In this document: positions 15,101-27,100 of the stretch, one piece after another
Position numbering within the stretch: position 1 is the first letter of the stretch
Layout of the letters: every line of letters begins with the position of its first letter
From: Mytilisepta virgata
Taxonomy: Eukaryota; Mollusca; Bivalvia; Mytilida; Mytilidae
DNA length: 64,000 nt
Direction: 5' to 3'
Assembly: GCA_028015205.1 (NCBI GenBank)
Contig: CM051519.1
Span: 78,513,539 to 78,577,538, forward strand
Program-made: the position numbers and the translations under genes
Notes under the pieces: model-generated
What the model saw: the letters and a program-made list of their open reading frames with translations, nothing else
The model's database searches: none
Told to the model about the DNA's origin: nothing

Positions 15101-18100
15101 GGTATTATCTAACTCTCGGAGGTTTAGGGAAATTTCATATCACATCATGTACAGTGTGACATGAACTAGTGATATGAAAAATCTGTGCATTTGATTGGTC
15201 AACGCGTGATTGTGTACGAAATTTCGTATATTTTGATTTTGCTACACAATGGCGCCATACTTGAAAGCCATCTTTGCATAGCAACATTTGACATCACAGA
15301 AAAATGAATATTAATCTTTTCTGCAGCCCGGACACCGAAATACAAATAAACAAATATTCCAGAAGAATCATAACGGAAATATATAAAACAACTCTTAAAA
15401 ATTAGATATCGCTTGCTATCAACTCTCGTTATGGAATTTGAATTCAATAATGACCTCGCCAAAGGCTCCTTTATTTTTATATCCAAATTAAATAACTCGA
15501 GTTAAATAATATCAAGCGATATCTAATTCTTACTGGTTGTGAAAATATCACTTGCCGTTTAAGTATCCAGATAAGGATATCAAAAGAAAGAATTGATTTC
15601 AACTATGAAATAAAGCACCAGGATCAAGATTATACTCGAGGAAATATACTAAACTACTTTATTGTATATTAAACCTTGTGTTGAATAAATTGAGGAAGAT
15701 ATGTTGTCTTTCAGAATACAACAGTACCGTCATTTAACATGACTTACGCTGATGGAAATGAAAACGTGAATGTAGGTGCGGCCACTAAAGTTTACTATGA
15801 CATAACAACAAATAGAGACGTGACATATCCATTAATGAATATAGAGGGCATAATGCCTCTTGGAAATACCTCTGCAAAATTATCCATTTGTAGAGCTAGG
15901 ATGACAAGTGCTGGAAAAAATTTACCATGTGTTGCACCGGAATGGATAACTTCAATGTTTACATATTCATCAAGGTTGTAAGATTTATATAGATTTAAAA
16001 TGAAATATTCATTTTTATGTTTTGAACTCTCTCTAGTACTAGTTTATATTGTCCATGGTTTATTACCTCATATTTTATTTACTGAAAGTAAACCAGTTAA
16101 GGATTTGAAGAAGGTTTCATTTAACAAAAGAGAAAGAGACCAAAATAATGAGAGCTACCGAGCGAGTACAAATATTATCTTTATCAGTGCATTTTTCAAC
16201 GACAAACATTTTCACGGCAGTAATGCAATATAAAATTTAAATCAAAATCAAATGTTAATTGTTATTGTAGAAATAAACAAAAATATATGTTTTTTGTTTA
16301 CAGATACAATGATGGCCGTAATGACCGAACAATACTAAACATTCCTAAAGTTTGTAACAAACAGGCAGTAGACAGTGAAGACGAGGATATCATGAGATTT
16401 GAGTTTGATATTAAAGTTGAAGATCACGAAGATTTAGCTCATGGCACAAAAGAATGGATAAGTCTTGGGAATATGTATAGTTCAACTAAAATATGGGTTG
16501 GACAGTTAGCTATTTATTCACAAAGACCCTCAACAATAGGACCGGTAAGAACTTTAGTATTAACGATCTGCAATTTTAGCCATTTAGGACAAACATACAC
16601 GAGCATGATTTGTGTTCTTGTTTTTCTTGCATAGTTTGAACAAAATTTGGATAGGAAAGTAGGATAAACCATGCAGTATGTGTGATTTGTAATAAAAGAT
16701 CAAATAGAAAGGTTCCACAATGATATCTTATTTAATAAATAAGCAATACAACAAGCAGCACAAGCTCTGTCAAGGTATTACGTACAAAAAGACAATAAAA
16801 ATACTTAAAAATGAAATAAGGAGTGTCATACTACAACGAGGAAACTATATTACAGTTATCCTAGCCATTTTATAAAGTTCTATTCTCCATATTCAGATTT
16901 TATCTTTTTTTTTCTTTTATATATAAACGTGTAAACACAGGCATGATCTAATATGGCAAGCCGTTTTACTATTTATTCTTACTTCAAGATATCTCATATA
17001 ATATATAAGATATCTCATATAATATATAAGATATCTTATATAATCTAGTTTTTATAAGATATCTTATAAAGTATATAAGATATCTCATAAAGTATATAAG
17101 ATATCTTATAAAGTTTATAAGATATCTTATAAATATTTTTTATATAAGATATCTTATATACTTTATAAGATATCTCATATAATTTATAAGATATCTTATA
17201 TAGTTTATAAGATATCTCATATAGTTTATAAGATATCTTATATAATATATAAGATATCTTATGAAGAAAATTATGTGAGATATCTTATAAAATATATAAG
17301 ATATCTTATAAAATATATAAGATATCTTATAAACTATATAAGATAGCTTATAAACTATATGAGATATCTTATAAACTTTATTAGATATCTTGAAGTTAGA
17401 ATAAATAGTAAAACGGCTTGCCATAATCTAAGTATGAGTTTTTTGGTAAAATGTCTTCCGTGTATGTGTCAACATTATTAGTGCAATATAGTCCTTTGAG
17501 TAAAGAATTAATAATAATTAATATTAATAAATGAAAGGCAATATATAATTAAAAACCTGTTTCCGCTTTTTTTAATTGCAGTAGTTGCTTGCAGATTTAG
17601 GTTTGAGTAAATAAAAACCATGCGACAATTCCTTATAAGACGATTTGTTCATTCTTTTGCTTTCATTTAAAGCAAAACTATTAAAAATCATACACCATAA
17701 TTCTCTGCCATGTCTTTAAATTAAATGTATATGAGTAACTTCGTTTTTTTACAAGACAACGACACCATATGTCAGTTTGTTTAGAAATTCCACGTTCACA
17801 ACAATACCCATTGGAATGCCAACAATATACAGCCTTCTGATAAAAGTTCACCCAGGCGAGAGTGTAGATTTAAAAATTGAAGTAAATTCAGCCAACCCCG
17901 GGCTGAGTGTATGTGGACTACGCTTAAAAGAAGTAGGAGATAATTATCCTTGTGCTACCAAAACAATAGAACCAACATATGAAACGTTTTCAAGTGGTGT
18001 TGGGAAAACAAAATCGATTTTAAACATGGGTGTCATCACAAACACAGGTATTGCGTTAATTTTGTTTGATTGCATTTTAAATTGTGCATTAACAGTATCG

Positions 18101-21100
18101 AAGGAAATGAATGATTCTTTTTAAATTTGTATTTTTATAAAAACAATAATTTTGATGTTTTGCATGTTTGTGTATATGTTGAAATTTTTAATAAAATAAT
18201 ATATGTTTACATTTTAGTTTTAATACTAATGTAGTATTGGAATAATACCACAAACTGAAAAAAGTTCCATTGCTATTATCAATTGCGTTAACTACTTTTA
18301 TAAGGTGCTTCAGAGTCCGGGTATAAAAAATACGCATGTCATACAATAATCTTATTAAATGATATTTTATTACCTTTTCAGGTAAAACTTCAGTTGCTTC
18401 CAACGATTACTTTGATTCAAATTCCTTGATATTTGAAGTAATAGTCAAGCTATCCAGTGAAACGTCTTTGGTGCCAGATGGAACATCATTTCCGTTTACC
18501 GTTGGAGTAACAACACAGACTGGTGGCGCAGCACAAACTTTAAATGGCAATATAGTTTCAACTTACAATGCAACAGGCGTTGATTCAGTATGTATATATT
18601 GTCTTATTATGTTGTAATTTATGTTGGACACAAAACATGTTCTCTGGCAATAACTTCAAACAATGCCACAAGGACTGTCCATATATTCTAATATAAAGAC
18701 GAACATTTCCTTATTTCTTTTTCCTTTTATGTTTGCCTTATGACTAAAATGAAATTATGGAAATAAACCGACAGATAAATAAAACGGATAGATATAATAC
18801 ATTATTCAATTTTCATTGTGGGTGTAATATTTTTGATTTGCCCTCATCATTTTAGATGTGTTCAATTTGACGACTTATTATTATGATACATAAATACATT
18901 TTTTCCCTCAAATAGACCATAACTCAAAGTGGAACATTTTCCTTTGGCATTGGTGAAATATCAGGAAATGATACAGATGTTCCAGTGGCCAAAGGAGAAG
19001 GGAAAAGATTTATTGTAGATTTGGTTTTACCTGAAACAAACATACAAAAAATATCGGTCAGTTTCATCACACCCGTGTTGACCACAGGTCAGATTGAAAT
19101 TTGTGATGCTGCTGTTATCAGCGTTGGATCACATTTTCCATGTATTGATAAGAAAGTGATATCACCAACTTTTCAAAGCAGGTAATTTGTGCAATATATT
19201 CATAATCTGTTTTATTTTATTGTTGACAAGAAAAGTTTCAGAAAATATTTATTTTATGTTCATGTCATCACAATGTAAATTCTAATTATCAACTTCAACA
19301 TTTATTAGATAATAATTACTTTATAGAATGATACCTATGGGAGCGTAGTAATTAACTGAACAAACTCCTAAAATGCCAGATAGTAAATTCAATGGAAGAT
19401 TGATTTAACTCCAAGGCATTGTTGACTTGTACCTAGTTATCACTATTTTTTTTCTTTTTTTTTTCTTGCTAATTACAATTCTAATCCGGACGTTATATGA
19501 CATTAAAATGATAAATAAATTATTAAACTGGTGTATTCCTGAAGAAATCGTTAGATTCTGAGCCAGAGAGAAAGGATGTTGGGATTTCTTGTAAACTTCA
19601 ATCAACATGTCAATAATGTTTCGTAAAAATAGTCATTCCTAGATAAAATAACCAATCAAATAATGTACAAATTTTTGAGCAGCTTGTGTTTGACTACTTA
19701 TCATATCTTGTCTTTGTTGGTAAATACATATCTCCAGGAATTGGATTTAAAAAATATGCATCATATAAAAACCCGAACAGGGCTGATGTCTACATATGTA
19801 GTGCGTAGAGTGTCTTGTTCAAGTGCCATCATTTTTATCTTCACCTATTCCTCGAATGCCGACAAAATGTTACTGGAATATTGAATAGATGTTTTGATTA
19901 GAATAAAATGTTTTTATATTTGGTTTTGTTGTAATTACCTATATTTTGTTCAATATAATACAGTTGTTTAGAAAGTATTAGAGTAATAACAAATGAAAGT
20001 TCAAAAGATTTCTAAATATTAATTTTTAAAAAGCATGGAGAGAAATGAAAAAATATGAATTTCAATTTTGTATAATAGGCGTTAGATTATTTATTAAAAA
20101 AGGATAAGATATATATATTTATATAAATAAATGAATTAAATAACACGTATACAAATATGTTTTAAAGAAAGTTTTGTCTGTTGTAAAGAAAGGCTGCTTC
20201 TTCAACTATTGCAAATGTATTAGAAATAAGACTCAATAAGATGGCCTACACGATTCTTATAGTACTGACGACCCACTTTAAACATAACTTTGTATTTCGA
20301 TGACAAGCCTTGTTCACAAAACTTCTTAGAGTACGGACTTTCGGGCGTTAGAGCAAAGACTATGTGACTATTGTATAGATGGAGTTGAAAATACTTGAAT
20401 GCGAATTGTACGATGATCTTATGCATGAAGATTAAAGAAAAAAATCCACATTTTATTTCTTTGTTATAGAAAAAATATCTATTGTTTTAGCCAGAAATTG
20501 TGAAAATATCATGATAAACAGTGCCAAAATTTGCAAGTTGATCTTAAATAGACCAAAAAGATGTTTTTATTTCATTAAACGTTGTATTTATGCTTAAATG
20601 GATATTCAATTTTATTCTTTTATAGATTTATAAGTATTTTAAGGTTGGTTAGATATTTTTACATAATAAATTGTTAAATTTTTACTGACAAACAGATTTT
20701 TTTTAAATGATTTTGGTGAAAAGTACTTTTAGATTTCGTTTATTTTAATTATATGTTTTGAGACTGAGGTTTTATTTTAGTTATCATAATATATTCGTCT
20801 CTTAATTATTTTAAAGTGGCATTGATATTAATATATTGTTGGATATTTTATTGTTGTAAATATTGTAATAATAATGATAAGACTTTAATTTAAAACGCAT
20901 TGTATTGCTTTGCATAATGTAATACTAAGGAGTTTCGAATAGATTTGGGTCTAAGAATTTCAGTGAATAAGGCTGCAGCCTGATAACAAACAGTGCATTT
21001 AACAGATGCAAATTCATATCGCCTTCATCTTGATTAACCTATTTCAGGTATAGTTAGTGGTTTATTTAAATGAATTTTGAATATACATGTATTTAGTATA

Positions 21101-24100
21101 TTACATTATAAATAGTTTGCACTTAATATGCATATTTATAAAAACAAAAATATAAAACCTATTTTTCTGATTTAAAAAATTTAATGAAAAATTTACCTGT
21201 TAATTAACATTTTTTATATGTTTACACAGTTTGTTTGACAATAATTGAAATGTCTACAATATTTAAAAGATAAATAGTCGGTGGATCAAAGAACGTTGGC
21301 ATTCGAGGAATTAACCGTGCGTAGAAAAAGAACTTTAAACAGGAATGCGATCTTTGAAACTATTCCATTAAAATGAAATCTCATTTTCTTGTATTTTATT
21401 AAAGTTGTTTGAAAGCTACATCGGAGTCCATAAACTTAAGCAAACAGGATTTCAATGATTTTTCATCGAGAATCGTACAAATGTAAATACATTTTCTGCA
21501 AATATCTGTTATCAAGCGTATATCATTCTCCATTATAGATCTGGCTCTCTTTATAATGACATTGCAACTATTGATCTCGGATATGTATGCAGTTCCGCTG
21601 TACAAACCGGAGACCAAGCAAATAATAAGGTTTGCATTGTAAAATCTTATATTTCTCTGCTTCAACACAGTAATATATTATGTATTTCAATATTAAAATT
21701 AGAAATAAGGTAGTAAGAGTTCGCTCTTACTTAATTGGATTTTAATGCCTACTGTACATATAACGTTAACTACAAAACTAGTTTTTATGGATTATTGTAC
21801 CTAAACAAAGTCTTCATAATATCAATATAAACGACTGTCGTACCCAATGTTTTTGCTATCAGTATTAAGGGAGCAGATTTCCAGTTTCTTTTATGCAATT
21901 AATTAATTTTTGCTTTTCATTACACTGTAACAGACGTATACGGAAGAAAAAATTTAACGTCTTTAAGCAGTCTATCAAAAAACATGCTTTCTTCATTTTG
22001 ATTTTTTTTTTATATGAACAAAATTATACTTTTTCATTACCAATTCATTTGCAGTCGTATATGGCAGACATAGTTTAATTCCTTTAAAAAAATCCATGTT
22101 TTCTTTATTCTATCAAAACGTTTAATTCTAACAAATGAATTTTAATTTTAGATCCAGATTGAAGCAGTAGCCCGGATATTGCCCGATGCACCGCTGAATG
22201 ATGGGGATGGTGTATTTTTCCACGTTACAGTCAATACAAACGATGCACAGATTTATGTTGCACAAATTAATTTGACAGTAACCGACTCCTTTGTAGAGAA
22301 ACAATCGGTAATTAGCCCCATTCCATTGAGTTGGTATTTATTACCTCCCCGGATTTGTAATTATAGCTATCAGGCCTCAGAATGCAGTCTCATAGAATGA
22401 GTTACGATAAACCCAATTCCTGTTTTATTGCCACAGTAAACATTTCCTTTTTTCCGAATAGTGCTACTAGCTATATATACACAGTAGGGTTTTTAAAAGC
22501 GTGTCACTTTATATAGTATATGCTCACATTAAAAAGCCGCATATATATTGATAAATGGTCAAATATACAAGAGAGGCATACTTTTATTTAGAAATCGTGG
22601 GAGGTAATAAATAAAATTTAGTTGTTAACAGCAGCTAGTTATTCAATTTTTGTCAAGAAAAATGGCACACGCAGGTATAAATTTTTAGTTCTAGATAGAG
22701 AAAAGGCTTATTTCGTGAAGAACCACTCTGATTCTGACGAAAAGTGGTAAATCGCCTTTTTTCTGCTAAATGAAAATTGTTTTGTCTTATACGTGAGGGC
22801 TAAAACTTGTTTTGATAATATAATGGAAATATTTTTATACAAGTCATTTGAACGTACACATTATGTATGCTGTACAGGAAATTGAAAAAAAACAACTATA
22901 AATAGCAAATATAAAAATCTGGATGTCTAAATCATATGTTTTTGTATATTCAAAATATTTATTGAACAAGTTAGTTCATTACGTTTTTGTCATCAGGAAA
23001 TACTGCTAAACAACAACACGATTTTGATAGTCAACACAACATCACCAGTTCAAATGACAGCAGGACAAATTGTTACATTTCCCTTGGTTATGTATGTGCC
23101 AGCCACGTCATCGTCGAAAATAATAATGGATGTTAGTCTCCCAATCAATGAATCTGCAGTAGCGATTGTTAAAGATATGAGATTAGTTTCAACAGGAGAT
23201 AATATCAAATGTTTATATGAAGATGTGTCAAAGGGAATTTCTTTCACACCAGTATACAACTCAACACAGGATACATGTGAAAACGACAAAGGATATTTGG
23301 ATTTTGGAGTAGTCACGAATGCAGGTATACTGTATTAACGAGGATATTTTAGTCCAGCTATCTCACATAAGTACATGTCTTCTCATCTGACTGGTGGTCC
23401 CCTTGTTGGGTAACATACACTATTTAGTTTTACCGTTTATATACACCAAAGCGGATCGATTAAGGAATTTTTGGATACCCATAAAACCTGTTTAAACACA
23501 CAAAATGTCTGCATCAAGTCAAACTATCCTAACTCCCTGTTATGTTTCTGTTTCTGTTTCCGTTTTGTTTACTTCCATCATTTTTATGAGAAAATGGGCG
23601 TTGTTTTAATATGTTTTTCATTGTGTACTTAACAGGGATAAAAAATAATGATAATTTTTTTTATATTTTAGTATGATAATGATAGTCACCTTAAAATATT
23701 CTTTGCCGGTTTTCTTAATGATCTTTCTGTTTTCTATAAACTGTCTGAATAATGCTACCACCCATGCACCGTTTCAAGTATACGTATTTTAGGTCCATGT
23801 TCCACATAAAGTTTCATGAGGGTGTTTGAAATTATGTACTTTTCCATATGATATAAAGAATAATGCAAAATCGAAGTATTATTCATTTTCATTTGTTGCA
23901 CGCATTAATTTCCGTTAGATTCTACGTTTACAAATTCCTATCTTTGGCAAGGGCATGCGTCAAGGGCATGCGTGAGTTACCCTGACTTTCGACAAAGAGG
24001 ATTACTGCTGTCACAAAAGCTTCTTAACCAGGGTTTTATCAGGGATAAGTTGATGTCATCACTTAAGAAATTTTACGGTCGTCATCATGAATTGATTGAC

Positions 24101-27100
24101 CATTACAGTGTTCCAATATCTAAGATGATGTTGGACCTGTTCCCACTGTCGTAACCTTTCATGTGACCCCTACGATTTGTGACTTCCACCGGATTGACCT
24201 TGTTGAACTTCACGACGGGTGCCGTATACGGAGCAGGAACTGCTTACCCTTCCGGAGCACCTGGGTTCACTCCTGGTTTTTATAGGAGTTCGTGTTGTTC
24301 ATTGTTTTTAGTTTTCTGTGTTTATTTGTTGTGCTTGTGGTTGTTCGTTTGTCTTCCCGGGTTTGTCTGTCCAATGGATTACGTTTTTTTGATTGCTCCT
24401 TAGGTATATTTGTCCTTTTTTTTGATAATAAATATGTTATATGTATAATTAGGTTCCTTTCTGCTTGGTTTACCTTGAGAAGTCATAATTAGGCCATTTT
24501 CATGTAGAAAAATTTCACACCCCGCTAGAAACCCCTCTAACCGACCGGAATTCTTTGCTACTTTCGAGCATATCATATCCGTGTGTACGAAATGTACGAC
24601 GTATATCAACAAAATACAGAAACAGGCATGGAAGTTTAACACATAATGACATTTGACCCACAATCTAGAGATTAAAAACAAACATATAAACAATCAAAGG
24701 GTACATCAAGATATATGTTAACTGACTTGGCAACACAAGTTGAAGATAAACGCGTTAAAAAGGGAAAAATCAATCTTAACTACTGGTGTATATATATACA
24801 ATTGCTGTTAAAAAAACATGAATGTAAACTCTTCATATCAAGAGGACATTTTCTATGGCTTCCAGACAACACGAGATACAATTTACATCCTTAACCGGTT
24901 TTCCAATATTTTGATCTCGAGCACTGCTGATGAGTTGTCAGTCAACGAAATGGCCATACAGTGCATTAAATCTATTTTGTATATATCACTATATAATATG
25001 AAAATAAACTTAGATGCCAAGTGTCTTGTGTACAATGTGCATTTTTTAATTAACCTTCATCAGGTAAATGTACTGTACACTCCTGACCAAACCTTTGGAG
25101 AGCCAAAATTTCACATTAAGAGCAATAAAACTTAAATGAGCCAACGTAGCCAAATTACAGGTTATGTCAACTTTGTCTGAGGCATGCAGTTGAAGCCCTA
25201 CTATGAAAACAATTCTAAAATTTATCAACGGAAGTTTCAACAGTTGTATCTAAATTCTTAACACAAAATCTAATCTTTAAATGTTATGTTATAGGGCTAT
25301 CATATAGAAAGGAGATTAATAAAGATGACGACAACGCTATTAATGCTGAAATAGATGTTGTTTTGAGTGACAACGAAGTCACAGTTGATGGAGAAAAATT
25401 TACATTTAGCTTTGGAGCCAAGTTAGGGGCATATATCTTTATTGTAAATCATGACATTGTTGTCAGCAGAACTGGAACGGAGAAACCCGTTTTGAAAATA
25501 GATGCAGCCGTCAATGAAACATTAACCACAAAGTACGTATTGTATTAAATTATTAAGTTATAATACTACTTCCGCGTATTCAGAGCTCGCATATCTTTAC
25601 CAACATTTTGATCTTAACTTTATATCAAAAATATTTTTTATTTGGACACTTTTAGAACAGAGTGTTTCAAAAGGTTGGACAAGTTCGTATTTTTTAGGTT
25701 TTGCTGTGTGTTGGTGTGCAGTAATTCCATTTGTAAAACATTTCCTTTCAGTACCAATGTAGTTATTGATGCAACCTTACAGCACGACAGCAATAACTCG
25801 ACAGCAGCAGCAGTGAACGCTAGTGTTCTGTTCTACCTTCCTCCTTATCTAGCTCATTCATCTCTTACTGCAAATATTTCATCATATTTAGTCAGCAAGC
25901 AAAATGGAGTCGTTGCAGTGGAGGTATGTTCTTTTATAGAGCCAATACTTCTTGCGGTATTTTAACGATCCCTTTGTTATAAACTTTATCCAATGAAATT
26001 ATTTTGATATATACAGCTTTGGAAAATTCTTTATATATCTTTTTGTCACAATAACTGGTTTCGATTGGTAAACAACATGTATTTTATGTCTCCGTTTTAC
26101 ATATATCAGTATTGGGAATGTTTGTTAGCAGAGCTGTTTTTATTTCACAACTATGTAATCAGTTTAACTGGAACGATTTTCTGTAACAATTTGATGTTCT
26201 ATTATGTAATGTCGGAAAGTGATAAATACTGAAAATATAATCTTAAAACATTATTTCAAAGATAAGAAGTCTAATACCTGACATTAATTAAATGACACCA
26301 GGAGAAGACTTCATGTAACAATTTGATGTTCTATTATGTAATGTCGGAAAGTGATAAATAATGAAAATATAATCTTAAAACATTACTGTAAATTCGGAAA
26401 TTATTGCGAAAAATGCGACTTGGTTGTATTTTGGATTTTTTGTATGAGTGAAGCGGGATTTTTCTCAATATCCCAAAAATTAAAAACGTAATTTGGTCTA
26501 AAATGACAAAATCGCAATAATAAATGTACGCAATAATTTCTGAATTTACAGTAGTTCAAAGACACGAAGTCTAATACCTGCCATTAAATGCTTTGCAGTT
26601 ATATTCTTTTCTACATGTATACATTATACATTAATTCATAAATGTATTTTATTTTTAGTTTGACACAGTTTTGTTCTGTGATGTAATCAATATTCAACTA
26701 ACATTAGTACCAAACAACACAATAACAGTTCCAGAAGAAATCCTTACAGAAAATACGATCGTATCATACCAGGCCGGAGCGTTTATGTTTCCAAAAACAG
26801 GGAGCGCATATTCATCTGACGAATATTTTACAACTGACATCCAGCAAGTCAACTTTAGTACAACTGTTATTAAAGCTGATGGTATGTCAATGATCTTTCT
26901 TTTGAAATACTGCGATATAAACCCTAAGATAGCCTTTAGAGCGTGTACATATGCTACATATACAAATGTATAGCCGCAATTTGTCATTCTTCGTTAATCG
27001 CTACACCTGTTCTTTTTCGTACACATGCGTGAGGTTATCAAGAAATGATACCAGAAAATTCCGAGTAAATGTGTCTTTTAAACATTATATTTCCAACTCT

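Noticed and set aside
17140..17424. 94-residue minus-strand ORF of ISYIFYK-type repeats
   Set aside because: Translation of the palindromic satellite inside the MITE.
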